Shown: positions 6,170-15,370 of the stretch, piece by piece
How the letters are laid out: every line of letters starts with the position of its first letter
Numbering within the stretch: position 1 is the first letter of the stretch
Position numbers and translations under genes: made by a program
Notes under the pieces: generated by a model
Told to the model about the DNA's origin: nothing
The model's database searches: none
What the model saw: only the letters and a program-made list of their open reading frames with translations
Assembly: GCA_017547845.1 (NCBI GenBank)
Contig: JAFYNZ010000061.1
Span: 19,455-83,454, forward strand
Length of the DNA stretch: 64,000 bases
Source: Muribaculaceae bacterium
GTDB taxonomy: Bacteria > Bacteroidota > Bacteroidia > Bacteroidales > Muribaculaceae
Direction: 5' to 3'

Positions 6170-9130
6170 ATGGAAAAAAACAATTTTTACCGTACAATGT
6201 TGAAGACATTGTTATTGGTATCATTGTTCTGTTTCTTGCCATTAAGTGCATTCGCACAAGCATGGACAACAACAGGTACAGTGATCGATGAAAGTGGCGA
6301 GCCGATTATCGGTGCTACAGTAATGGAACAGGGTACTACCAACGGCGTTCAGACCGACTTCGATGGTAAATACTCTATCAAAGTAAAACCAAACGCTAAG
6401 TTGATGTTCTCTTACGTTGGTTGCGTAACAAAGACACTTGACGCACTCAACGGCAAACTCGACGTGACATTGACAACAGACGCAAAGATCCTCGACGATG
6501 TTGTTGTGATTGGTTATGGTACAGTTAAGAAACAAGATGCTACAGGCTCAGTAGTGGCAATCAAGCCGGACGAATTCAACAAGGGTAACCGTGTGACTGC
6601 TCAAGATGCTCTTGTAGGTCAAATGCCTGGTGTGAACGTAGTGCCTGGTTCGGGTGCTCCTGGTTCGGGTGCAACAATCCGTATCCGTAGCGGTGCTTCA
6701 TTGTCAGCAAGCAACGACCCATTGATTGTAATTGATGGTGTGCCTGTGGATAACTCGGAAATCAATGGTTCGTCTAACATCATCAGTACATTGAACCCTG
6801 ATGACATCGAAACATTCACAGTGCTCAAAGATGCTTCTGCAACAGCTATCTATGGTTCGCGCGCATCAAATGGTGTGATCGTTATCACAACTAAGAAGGG
6901 TACAGATCGCCTCACAGTAGAATACAATGGTACTTTTTCATTGTCAACAGTAGCAAACAAGCTTGACGTATTGACTGGCGACGAATTCCGTGCATTTGTT
7001 CCTACAGTGACCGGTGTTCCTGCTGATGTCGTTTACGGCACACACAACACTGACTGGCAAGATGAAATCTACCAAACAGCATTCAGCACTGATGACAACA
7101 TCTCTGTTTCAGGTAAAATCAAATCTATCAAGAGTCCTTGGCGCGTTTCTGCCGGATATACAAACCAAGATGGTATCATCCGTGAAAGCAACTATGAACG
7201 CGTTAGCCTCGGTGGTAGCATTGCTCCAAGCCTCTTCGACGATCACTTGACAGCAAACCTCAACATCAAGTTCTCATACGAGGACAACAACATGGTTGAC
7301 AACAGCGTAGTCAACAATGCTCTTCGCTATGACCCAACTCGTCCTGTTCACACAGACGACGTTAATGGTCCTGGTCTCGGCTACTTCATCTGGAAGAATG
7401 GTAACTCTCCAATGGCTATCCAAACTGATAACCCGGTAGCTCAAATCGAATTGTCTGACAACGAAAACAATGTAATTCGCTCAATCGGTAGCGCTGCTAT
7501 CTCTTACAAGATTCATGGTCTTGAAGACTTGAAGGTTAACCTCAACCTCGGTTACGACGTTCTCGATAGCAAGTACAACAAATTCGTTCCTGAAATGGCA
7601 GGTATGATGTATACAAGCAACATGAAGGATGGTACAGGTCTTGACTACAAGTCAACTCAAAAGAAGCGCAACTACCTCTTGGACTTCTATCTCAACTATG
7701 ATAAATTGTTCAACGAAGTTCACCAATTTGGTGTGATGGCAGGTTACGGTTGGCAACACTTCTGGAAGAAGTTGGACTCAACTACACAAGACCCTAAGGG
7801 CAACGAATTGTTCTCACCATACCACATGGAAACAGAAAACTATCTCGTGTCATTCTATGGTCGTGCCAACTACTCTTTCGACAACCGCTATCTCTTGACA
7901 GCGACATTGCGTGCCGATGCTTCTTCACGCTTCGCTAAGGACAACCGTTGGGGTCTCTTCCCATCTGTTGCATTCGCATGGCGTCTTATCGGCGAAAACT
8001 TCTTGATGGATCAAGATGTACTCTCTGACCTCAAGCTTCGCCTCGGTTATGGTGTGACTGGTCAACAAGATATCCTCAACGACTATCCTTATATGACTAC
8101 ATTCAGCGTATCTTATCCTGAATCATCTTACTTCTTCGGCGACACTTGGTATCAGACTATCCGTCCTAACGGCTACGACAACGACATCAAGTGGGAAACT
8201 ACTACTACCTACAACGTAGGTCTTGACTATGGTTTCCTCAACAACCGCATCTTCGGTTCTATCGACTACTATCAACGCTACACTAAGAACCTTCTTAATA
8301 CTATCAACGTAATCTCAGGTACAAACTTCTCTTCTGTGATCACAACCAACATTGGTAAGATGGAAAACCGTGGTCTTGAATTTGCAATCAACACAGTGCC
8401 TGTGCTTACTAAGGATTGGGAATGGACTCTTGGCTTCAACTACACTTGGAACGACTCTAAGATCACTAAGCTCAACACTATCGACAAGGAAGACTACTAT
8501 GTTGAGACAGGTGCTATCTCAGGTACAGGTAAATTCGTTCAATGCTTCATGGTTAACGAACGTCCTTACACTTACTACCTTGCAGAACAAGCATACGACG
8601 ATAATGGCAAGCCACTCGAAGGCCAATACATCCAAAAAGATGGCACAGTCGGTACAACTGAATATCGTAAGGCTACAGGCAAGAGCGCTCTCCCAACTCA
8701 CTACATCGGCCTCAACACTCGCCTCTCTTATAAGAATTGGGACTTCGCTATCAGCGGCCACGGTTCATTCGGTCACTACATCTACAACTACGTGAAGGCT
8801 GACCAATACGTTCAATCAGTATATAGCGACCAAGGCAACTTCTCTAACATTCTTGAAAGCACTCGTGAGACAGGTTTCGAAACACAACAACTCTATTCAG
8901 ACATTTGGCTTGAAAAGGGCGACTTCTTCCGTATCGACAACATCACACTTGGCTATACATTCGATAAACTTTGGGACTCTACAAGCTCACTTCGCTTGAC
9001 ATTGGGCGTTTCAAACGTGTTTACATTCACAGGCTACGATGGTCTTGATCCTGACCTCAGCTATGGTATCGACCGTGAAGTATACCCACGTCCTCGCACA
9101 TATACATTCGGTCTTAACCTCAAATTCTAA
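6170..9130 (+). CDS. SusC/RagA-family TonB-linked outer membrane transporter
   Basis: The 986-residue protein is an outer membrane importer that works with the adjacent SusD. A signal peptide (about 1-30, ending SAFAQA) leads to a carboxypeptidase-regulatory-like domain (about 33-118; GTVIDESGEPIIGATVMEQGT). The SusC signature DDVVVIGYGTVKKQDATGSV introduces the plug domain (about 120-245), and a 22-strand barrel fills the rest. The C-terminus ends in an aromatic strand (YTFGLNLKF). Codon bias suggests strong expression. No polysaccharide-degrading enzyme, hybrid two-component system or ECF sigma gene adjoins it, so the substrate is unknown. A secreted phosphatase follows the SusD gene. Confidence 0.95.
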   Translation: MEKNNFYRTMLKTLLLVSLFCFLPLSAFAQAWTTTGTVIDESGEPIIGATVMEQGTTNGVQTDFDGKYSIKVKPNAKLMFSYVGCVTKTLDALNGKLDVTLTTDAKILDDVVVIGYGTVKKQDATGSVVAIKPDEFNKGNRVTAQDALVGQMPGVNVVPGSGAPGSGATIRIRSGASLSASNDPLIVIDGVPVDNSEINGSSNIISTLNPDDIETFTVLKDASATAIYGSRASNGVIVITTKKGTDRLTVEYNGTFSLSTVANKLDVLTGDEFRAFVPTVTGVPADVVYGTHNTDWQDEIYQTAFSTDDNISVSGKIKSIKSPWRVSAGYTNQDGIIRESNYERVSLGGSIAPSLFDDHLTANLNIKFSYEDNNMVDNSVVNNALRYDPTRPVHTDDVNGPGLGYFIWKNGNSPMAIQTDNPVAQIELSDNENNVIRSIGSAAISYKIHGLEDLKVNLNLGYDVLDSKYNKFVPEMAGMMYTSNMKDGTGLDYKSTQKKRNYLLDFYLNYDKLFNEVHQFGVMAGYGWQHFWKKLDSTTQDPKGNELFSPYHMETENYLVSFYGRANYSFDNRYLLTATLRADASSRFAKDNRWGLFPSVAFAWRLIGENFLMDQDVLSDLKLRLGYGVTGQQDILNDYPYMTTFSVSYPESSYFFGDTWYQTIRPNGYDNDIKWETTTTYNVGLDYGFLNNRIFGSIDYYQRYTKNLLNTINVISGTNFSSVITTNIGKMENRGLEFAINTVPVLTKDWEWTLGFNYTWNDSKITKLNTIDKEDYYVETGAISGTGKFVQCFMVNERPYTYYLAEQAYDDNGKPLEGQYIQKDGTVGTTEYRKATGKSALPTHYIGLNTRLSYKNWDFAISGHGSFGHYIYNYVKADQYVQSVYSDQGNFSNILESTRETGFETQQLYSDIWLEKGDFFRIDNITLGYTFDKLWDSTSSLRLTLGVSNVFTFTGYDGLDPDLSYGIDREVYPRPRTYTFGLNLKF

Positions 9131-9153
9131 TCAATCATTAAAAACTAACGACA

Positions 9154-10854
9154 ATGAAAAAATATATTATATCATTATGTCTTTTGTTTAGCCTTTGCTT
9201 CACTTCATGCTTAGGCGACTTGGACACACTGCCACTTGACGAAAACTCTCTCGTGTCAGAACAAGTGTATAGCACAGAAGAAGGCTACATGGGCGTTCTC
9301 GCTAAGTGCTACGGTTCGTTGATTCTCACCGGCCAACAAGGTGGCGATGGTGGTATGGGCGACCTTGAAGGTGCTAACGAAGGTTATTCAGGTTATGTTC
9401 GTCTTTTGTTCTACTTGGAAGAACAACCTACCGACAACTTCCTCATGCCTTCATCATCTAACGGTCTTCGCAAGATGCTCAACTTGCAATGGGACGCAAG
9501 TAATGCTGCTGTAATCAAGTGGACTTACCAACGTCTTTATATGTCAATCGCATATTGCAACGAGTTCCTTCGTGAATGCACAGAGTCTAAACTTAAAGAA
9601 CGTGGTCTCTGGGAAAAACTTGGTGATGACTACCTCGCTTATCGTGCTGAAGCTCGTTTCATCCGTGCTTATGCTTATTCTCAACTCTGCAACTACTTTG
9701 GCAATGTGTCATTGATCGATGAAAACACAGGCGTTAAAGATATTCCTGCTCAAAACTCTCGCAAAGAAGTGTTTGAATTTGCAGAACAAGAACTTAAGGC
9801 TGTTGCAGGCGAAGTAGCAGGCAACAATGAAGTGCTTTGTGACCCAAAGACTGCTCTCTATGGTCATGTCGACAAGGTAGCAGCATGGTTCTTGCTTTCA
9901 AGAATGTATCTCAATGCTGAGACATGGATTGGCACAGACCGCTATGCTGATTGCTACGCATACGCTAAGCGTATCATCACAAGCAACACCTATCCATTGG
10001 CTTCAGACTACCGTCACATCTTCCTTGCAGACAATGAAACTTGCCCTGAAATCATCTGGCCTCTCGTTCAAGATGGTCAAATGGCTCAAAGCTCTGCCGG
10101 CACAAACTTCTATGTAAAAGCATTCGTCAATGGTCCTATGGATGAACTTTACAAGACTGGTGTAGGCTCACGCGGTTGGGGTAACGTTCGTGCTAAGATG
10201 ACATTCGTAGATGCTTTCGATCCTGCCGACGTACCATTCGACAAGGAAGACACTTGGGGTAACAACAAGATGGACAAGCGTGCTCAATTCATGACTGCTC
10301 TCGACAACCAACAAAAAGAAACTTGGGATGCCGACATGAATATGACAAGCACATTCACTTGCGGTTATGGCTACATCAAATGGCGTAACGTGACTAAGGA
10401 CAACAATAATGCTCCTCAAGGTGACGCATACGTTTCAATTGACTATCCATTGTTCCGCACAGCTGATGCTTACCTCATGGCAGCTGAAGCTATCCTCCGT
10501 GGCGGTGGTGGCAACCGTGCAGAAGCTCTTGACTATGTCAACGAAATTCGCGAACGTGCTTACATGAGTGGCAAGTATGCTGTAGATGGTGTTCGTTCAG
10601 ATGTATCAGGTAAGATTACAGATGCAGAACTTAACCTCGACTTCATCCTTGCAGAACGTCAACGCGAGCTTGCTTCTGAGCTTGTTCGTCGCACTGACCT
10701 TGTTCGCTTCGGCAAGTTCACAAGTGGCAAGAACTGGGAATGGAAAGATGGTGTACGCCTCGGCCAAGATGTAGATGCTAAGTACAACATGTTCCCTATC
10801 CCTGATAGCGAAATCACCAACAATCCTGATCTTAAACAAAACGATGGCTATTAA
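9154..10854 (+). CDS. SusD/RagB-family nutrient-binding lipoprotein
   Basis: The 566-residue lipoprotein caps the SusC barrel on the cell surface and binds substrate. The lipobox FTSC ends at Cys19 and is followed by acidic residues (LGDLDTLPLDE), which fits surface export. TPR-like helices in the first half (YRAEARFIRAYAYSQL) and the SusD C-terminal block (LDFILAERQRELASELVRRTDLVRFGKF, then FPIPDSEI with NPDLKQNDGY) identify the family. It starts 23 bases after susC and is surely cotranscribed with it. Confidence 0.95.
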   Translation: MKKYIISLCLLFSLCFTSCLGDLDTLPLDENSLVSEQVYSTEEGYMGVLAKCYGSLILTGQQGGDGGMGDLEGANEGYSGYVRLLFYLEEQPTDNFLMPSSSNGLRKMLNLQWDASNAAVIKWTYQRLYMSIAYCNEFLRECTESKLKERGLWEKLGDDYLAYRAEARFIRAYAYSQLCNYFGNVSLIDENTGVKDIPAQNSRKEVFEFAEQELKAVAGEVAGNNEVLCDPKTALYGHVDKVAAWFLLSRMYLNAETWIGTDRYADCYAYAKRIITSNTYPLASDYRHIFLADNETCPEIIWPLVQDGQMAQSSAGTNFYVKAFVNGPMDELYKTGVGSRGWGNVRAKMTFVDAFDPADVPFDKEDTWGNNKMDKRAQFMTALDNQQKETWDADMNMTSTFTCGYGYIKWRNVTKDNNNAPQGDAYVSIDYPLFRTADAYLMAAEAILRGGGGNRAEALDYVNEIRERAYMSGKYAVDGVRSDVSGKITDAELNLDFILAERQRELASELVRRTDLVRFGKFTSGKNWEWKDGVRLGQDVDAKYNMFPIPDSEITNNPDLKQNDGY

Positions 10855-10886
10855 TCGTCTGTTTTGATTTAAGATAATAACTCACC

Positions 10887-10931
10887 TTTGCGCCACGATG
10901 GTAGTCAACACGATTACTCTCGTGGCGCAAA
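10887..10931. repeat. Perfect 12-bp inverted repeat between susD and the phosphatase gene
   Basis: The arms TTTGCGCCACGA (10887-10898) and TCGTGGCGCAAA (10920-10931) are exact inverted copies with a 21-nt loop. No T tract follows, so a classical terminator is unlikely. In the mRNA this would form a strong hairpin between susD and the next ATG at 10948. Confidence 0.7.
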
Positions 10932-10947
10932 CATAAATCTCAACTGC

Positions 10948-12216
10948 ATGAAACGTTTCATTCTTTCACTTGCCGCATTTTCGCTCTGTCTTAGCATCAA
11001 TGCACAGACAGCAAAGGAAGAGGTGTTTGACAACGTAGCCAAGTCAGGTGGTGTCTACTATGCATACCCTGTAACCGAGTCTGCCAACACTCCTGCGCCT
11101 AAAGGCTATGAACCTTTCTACATCAGCCACTATGGTCGTCACGGTTCTCGCTACTTAATAGCAGATGAAGACTACACTACGGTGCTCGACCTTCTCCATG
11201 TCGCACAATCTCATAATGCCCTCACCCCATTGGGTATTGATGTAATGCAACGCATTGACTCGCTGCTACTCGAAGTAGAAGGCCATGGTGGAGCATTGTC
11301 ACCACTTGGTGTGCGTCAGCAACGAGCAATTGCAGAGCGTATGTATAAGGCATATCCTCAAGTATTCAAGGACTACACTCCTATCTCTGCTCGTTCGACT
11401 GTGGTGCCTCGATGCATTCTCAGTATGGATGCACTCTGCGAACGCCTAAAAGAGTTCAACCCTACCCTTGTCACCACAAGAGAGTCGAGCGGTAAATACA
11501 TGAGATATCTCAACTATCACAGCGACGAGTCCAACAGATTTACTTCACAAGACTCACACTGGCGCGAACAATATCGCAAATTCGATCTTGCCCACACTAA
11601 TCCCGATCGACTTATGACGTCACTCTTCAACAGTCAGGAATTTGTCGAAAAATTTGTCAATCCGTATAAGACAATGTGGAGTCTCTACTGGATAGCTGTC
11701 GGCATGCAAAACGTTGAAACACAAATCTCCTTCTTCGATATATTTACTAAGCAGGAGCTTTTTGACCTTTGGCAATCAGTCAACTATCGCACCTATGTCT
11801 GCGACTCCAACTATCCTGCCAGCAATGGTCTGCTACTTGATAACGTGAAGCCTCTATTGCGCAATATCCTTGATTCTGCCCAAGAAGCAATCGATTCGGG
11901 CAAGACTGCTGTCACATTGCGTTTTGGCCACGATGGCAACTTGATTCCTCTGACAGGCATACTTCGACTCAAAGGCTGCTACAACTCTGTCGACGAGCCC
12001 GATGCAATCTGTGATGCATTCCAGACCTACAACGTGGCCCCAATGGCAGGAAATGTGCAAATCATATTCTTCCGTCACAAGAAAAACGCTGATGATATTA
12101 TTGTAAAATTCATGCTTCATGAGCAAGAAACATCTATCCCTGTCGAAACAGACATCTACCCTTTCTATCACTGGGAGGATGTTAAAGCCTTCTACCAAAA
12201 CATACTCAACGATTAA
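10948..12216 (+). CDS. Secreted histidine-type phosphatase (phytase/MINPP-like)
   Basis: The 422-residue protein has a signal peptide (about 1-20, ending INAQ) and the histidine phosphatase active-site motif RHGSR at 64-68 (FYISHYGRHGSR). The proton-donor motif HD comes late, in TLRFGHDGNLIPL. This is the branch-2 (acid phosphatase, phytase, MINPP) architecture, so it should release phosphate from organic phosphate esters in the periplasm or outside the cell. The substrate is not determined. I chose this ATG over an upstream in-frame TTG at 10888, because only the ATG gives a proper signal peptide and the TTG lies in the inverted repeat. The downstream terminator is at 12239. Confidence 0.87.
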   Translation: MKRFILSLAAFSLCLSINAQTAKEEVFDNVAKSGGVYYAYPVTESANTPAPKGYEPFYISHYGRHGSRYLIADEDYTTVLDLLHVAQSHNALTPLGIDVMQRIDSLLLEVEGHGGALSPLGVRQQRAIAERMYKAYPQVFKDYTPISARSTVVPRCILSMDALCERLKEFNPTLVTTRESSGKYMRYLNYHSDESNRFTSQDSHWREQYRKFDLAHTNPDRLMTSLFNSQEFVEKFVNPYKTMWSLYWIAVGMQNVETQISFFDIFTKQELFDLWQSVNYRTYVCDSNYPASNGLLLDNVKPLLRNILDSAQEAIDSGKTAVTLRFGHDGNLIPLTGILRLKGCYNSVDEPDAICDAFQTYNVAPMAGNVQIIFFRHKKNADDIIVKFMLHEQETSIPVETDIYPFYHWEDVKAFYQNILND

Positions 12217-12238
12217 AAACACACTCAATAGATTATAT

Positions 12239-12275
12239 AGTGCCTCGTATCATTGCATATGAGGCACTTATTTTG
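12239..12275 (+). terminator. Terminator after the histidine phosphatase gene
   Basis: AGTGCCTC (12239-12246) pairs with GAGGCACT (12261-12268), with additional A-T pairing in the upper stem, followed by TATTTTG. Confidence 0.85.
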
Positions 12276-12299
12276 TCATGAATGTAGATAATTGCTAAT

Positions 12300-12331
12300 G
12301 TTGCAAAATCGCTAAAATTGTAGTAACTTTG
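12300..12331 (+). promoter_or_regulatory. Promoter of lysC
   Basis: GTTG at 12300-12303, a 20-bp spacer, then TAACTTTG at 12324-12331; ATG at 12374. Confidence 0.75.
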
Positions 12332-12373
12332 CAAACTGAATTATAATAAGGCAGAAGTAATAAGGTAAATTAG

Positions 12374-13753
12374 ATGAAAGTACTAAAATTCGGTGGCACA
12401 TCGGTGGGCACTATCGAGAGCCTCAGCCATGTGAAAAGGATTGTAGAAGGTCTGTCAGAACAGGCTATTGTGGTGGTATCTGCATTGGGTGGAATCACCG
12501 ACAAACTTATTTATACCGGACAATTGGCTTGCAAAGGCGACCAGCAATTTGTAGAAGAAAGCCAGTTGATAGTCAAACGTCATCATGATGTTATCAATGG
12601 CATCGTACCGGCAAATCGCCAACAAGAAGTGCTCGACATCGTCAATCCTCTTCTTGACGAGCTTCTCACAATATACAAAGGTGTCTCTCTCATCAGAGAA
12701 TTATCACAACGCACGCTCGACGTCATCGTCAGCTATGGCGAACGCATGTCGTCGGTCATCGTAAGTCGCATTATAGATAGTGCTTGCCACTTTGACTCTC
12801 GCGAAATCATCAAGACCGAAAAATGGTTTAACAAAAATATTGCAGCTACCGAACTCACCAACGAACTTATCCATGCTACGTTTGATAATATGGAGTCGAA
12901 AGTGGCTGTAATCGGTGGATTTATCTCTACGGACAAGGATAGTGGCGAAATCACCAATCTTGGACGTGGTGGCAGCGACTATACTGCAGCTATCATTGCT
13001 GCTGCACTAGATTCCAATGTCCTAGAAATCTGGACAGATGTCGATGGTTTTATGACTGCTGACCCACGTATTATCAAAGATGCATATGTATTGAGTCACC
13101 TTACTTTCATCGAGAGCATGGAGCTTTGCAACTTCGGTGCAAAGGTGATTTATCCACCTACGATTTACCCTGTATTCCACAAAAATATTCCTATAAGAAT
13201 CCGCAATACATTTAATTCTGAGACAGAAGGCACATGGATCACCGATGAGCATCGCAACCATGGTGTGCTACTAAAGGGTGTAACATCTATTGCCGACACA
13301 TCACTTATCAGAGTAAAAATTGAAGACACTCTAGACATCAACAACATAAGTTCACGCGTCTATAATGCGCTTTCTAAGAATGGTGTGAGCGTAATCCTCA
13401 GTTCTCAGAAACACACAGAAAATGAAGTTGCGTTTGCGGTGAGAAACAACGAAGAAAAGCGTGCAATCGAATTGCTCAACGAAGAATTCATCACCGAGAT
13501 TAACTCAATGACACTTCACTCTATCACTGCCAATGCAGAGATGTCGACTGTCGCAATCGTAGGAGAAAGCATCACTACTATTGTTGGCATTGAAGGAAGA
13601 CTGCTCAACACTTTGGGAATCAATGGTGTAAATGTAGAAGCATATGCTTCGGGTGCATCGAAGACATACTTGGCATTCATTGTTGCATCTGATAAGATGA
13701 AAGATGCACTACACATTATCCACGACACATTCCTAAGCAAGAAAAACGCTTAA
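12374..13753 (+). CDS. lysC: Aspartate kinase (monofunctional)
   Basis: The 459-residue enzyme phosphorylates aspartate, the first step toward lysine/diaminopimelate, threonine and methionine. The N-terminal KFGGTSVG motif (5-12) is the nucleotide-binding signature; LGRGGSDYTA and EIWTDVDGFMTADPR complete the kinase domain (about 1-290). Two ACT-like segments follow (about 310-450; ISSRVYNALSKNGVSVIL and GIEGRLLNTLGINGVNVEAYASG) and would bind a feedback inhibitor. No homoserine dehydrogenase domain is attached. It stands alone here, and the next enzyme of the pathway, Asd, is encoded at 33392. Which amino acid inhibits it cannot be read from the sequence. Confidence 0.94.
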   Translation: MKVLKFGGTSVGTIESLSHVKRIVEGLSEQAIVVVSALGGITDKLIYTGQLACKGDQQFVEESQLIVKRHHDVINGIVPANRQQEVLDIVNPLLDELLTIYKGVSLIRELSQRTLDVIVSYGERMSSVIVSRIIDSACHFDSREIIKTEKWFNKNIAATELTNELIHATFDNMESKVAVIGGFISTDKDSGEITNLGRGGSDYTAAIIAAALDSNVLEIWTDVDGFMTADPRIIKDAYVLSHLTFIESMELCNFGAKVIYPPTIYPVFHKNIPIRIRNTFNSETEGTWITDEHRNHGVLLKGVTSIADTSLIRVKIEDTLDINNISSRVYNALSKNGVSVILSSQKHTENEVAFAVRNNEEKRAIELLNEEFITEINSMTLHSITANAEMSTVAIVGESITTIVGIEGRLLNTLGINGVNVEAYASGASKTYLAFIVASDKMKDALHIIHDTFLSKKNA

Positions 13754-13800
13754 AATTAATAATTTTTCTTTACACAGATTGGTATTTAAGATTTATTGAT

Positions 13801-13808
13801 TAACTTTG
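13801..13808 (+). promoter_or_regulatory. Promoter -7 box of the HAF-repeat protein gene
   Basis: TAACTTTG at 13801-13808, 42 bp before the ATG. The -33 region holds ATTGG only about 18 bp upstream. Confidence 0.7.
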
Positions 13809-13849
13809 CAGTGTACAAAGTAATTAACTAAATCTCAATATTACATCAC

Positions 13850-15223
13850 ATGAAGAAAAATTTACTTCTAACTGCTGTTTTAGCATGCGGTATTGGTCTT
13901 TCTGCATCAGCAGAAAATACCATTACAGTTTTCAACACTTATTTTGATGAATCTACTCAATCAAACGAACTTTTGACTGGTAGCTTCTACTCTGTATCTC
14001 CTAACGGTAAGTTTGCTGTAGGTTTCGACGAAGGTACTATGGACTATGTGACATATATCTGGTCAGCTGAAACAGGCAAAGTTGAAGTACACCGTTGTAA
14101 AAACTTTATGTACTTCTACGATGTTGCAAACGACGGCACTTGTGTTGGTTCATTCCCTGTAGAAGGTGCTGGTGAAAACGGCCACCGTCCGGGTTATTTC
14201 AAAGATGGTGAATGGCACGCTCTTCCACAACACCACACAGTAGCAAGTGTAAGCCACTACTCAAACAAGGCTTTCGCCATCTCTCCTGATGGTAAATATA
14301 TCGGTGGCACACAATTCTGCGAACATGCTGATGGCGGCAATGCTCGCACATATCCATGTCTTTGGGTAAAAGAGGGTGATGAGTATGTTCTTCACATGTA
14401 CAACGATATGGAACTTCCGGATCACCAAGGTTTCTTCCCTGTGAAGATGTCTGACGACGGCACTTACATGGTAGGTAAGATGTTCTCATGGGCTGGCTCA
14501 ACTCTTCTTGCATACGTAAAAAATGGTGAACTCCGTCACTTCTACGAACTCGAAACCCGCATGGAAGAATGGTTGGATGGCAACTACTATGAAGAATCAT
14601 ACATCAATGGTGTACACGACAACGGTTACACAAGCGAAGCAGAATTCTTCGACGTTGACAACAACGGCAACATGATCGGTTACTACACATTCCTTGAAGA
14701 AGGCAAAGACCCATATTCTTGCGCAGTAATGTTTAACGAAAATGAAAACGATGGCAACCTTCAAGAACTTGACTACCAAATCGGTACTACAATCGCAAAC
14801 AGAGATCAGTTCTTTGTAGTTGCAGGCTCGGGTGGTTACTTCACTCCTTACTACGTAGAAAATGGCGTTCAACGCACACTTCAAGATGCATTCGCTCTCG
14901 ACCACTCTTGCTCTATCATCAACGACCTTTCAGCTGATGGTCGCGTAATCGTAGGTGCAGGCGTTGAATCATTCGAAGGTGGAGGTTACAATGTGCCGGT
15001 TCTTATCCAACTTGACGGAGAAATTGTTTCTGCACAAACTATCCACAACGACAACGTTCGCATCAGAACAAGCAATGGTCAAATCGCTGTAGAAGGTGCT
15101 GAAAATGTAGCTATCTATTCTGTGAATGGCGCACTCGTAAGCACTACTGCAAACGCTACACTTCCTGCCGGCATCTATATTGTAAAGGCCGACAACAAAG
15201 CTAGCAAGGTTATCGTAAAATAA
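13850..15223 (+). CDS. Secreted HAF-repeat protein with type IX-like C-terminal domain
   Basis: The 457-residue protein has a signal peptide (about 1-21, ending SASA). It contains several short blade-like repeats of the HAF type: SVSPNGKFAVG near 48-58, AISPDGKYIGG near 143-153, MSDDGTYMVG near 200-209, and DLSADGRVIVG later. These probably form a beta-propeller-like fold. The last 75 residues resemble a type IX secretion sorting domain, with VAIYSVNGALVST, LPAGIYIVKA and a final VIVK. It would therefore be exported through SprA, encoded 3.5 kb downstream, to the cell surface or medium. No catalytic motif is recognised, and the function is unknown. Strong codon bias suggests high expression. 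Confidence 0.78.
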   Translation: MKKNLLLTAVLACGIGLSASAENTITVFNTYFDESTQSNELLTGSFYSVSPNGKFAVGFDEGTMDYVTYIWSAETGKVEVHRCKNFMYFYDVANDGTCVGSFPVEGAGENGHRPGYFKDGEWHALPQHHTVASVSHYSNKAFAISPDGKYIGGTQFCEHADGGNARTYPCLWVKEGDEYVLHMYNDMELPDHQGFFPVKMSDDGTYMVGKMFSWAGSTLLAYVKNGELRHFYELETRMEEWLDGNYYEESYINGVHDNGYTSEAEFFDVDNNGNMIGYYTFLEEGKDPYSCAVMFNENENDGNLQELDYQIGTTIANRDQFFVVAGSGGYFTPYYVENGVQRTLQDAFALDHSCSIINDLSADGRVIVGAGVESFEGGGYNVPVLIQLDGEIVSAQTIHNDNVRIRTSNGQIAVEGAENVAIYSVNGALVSTTANATLPAGIYIVKADNKASKVIVK

Positions 15224-15246
15224 TCAACAAAGAGTCATAATTTCTC

Positions 15247-15285
15247 AGGCAGAGTAGAGTCCGAAGGCTTTACTCTGTCTTTTTT
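15247..15285 (+). terminator. Terminator after the HAF-repeat protein gene
   Basis: AGGCAGAGTA (15247-15256) pairs with TACTCTGTCT (15271-15280, one G-T pair), followed by TTTTT. Confidence 0.85.
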
Positions 15286-15339
15286 ATGCACCGATGGCAA
15301 ATTTACCCTCTCTGATGTGATAAGCTCTGAAAAAATCAC

Positions 15340-15347
15340 TAATTTTG
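15340..15347 (+). promoter_or_regulatory. Promoter -7 box of the threonine aldolase gene
   Basis: TAATTTTG at 15340-15347. It lies inside the longer open frame that starts at 15317, which argues for the ATG at 15371. Confidence 0.75.
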
Positions 15348-15370
15348 CAGTAAATAAAAAGATAGACCAG

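Noticed and set aside
15317-15370. Longer N-terminus for the threonine aldolase
   Set aside because: The extension contains the promoter -7 box (15340-15347), so it cannot be part of that transcript; family members start at the MIRFDND region.
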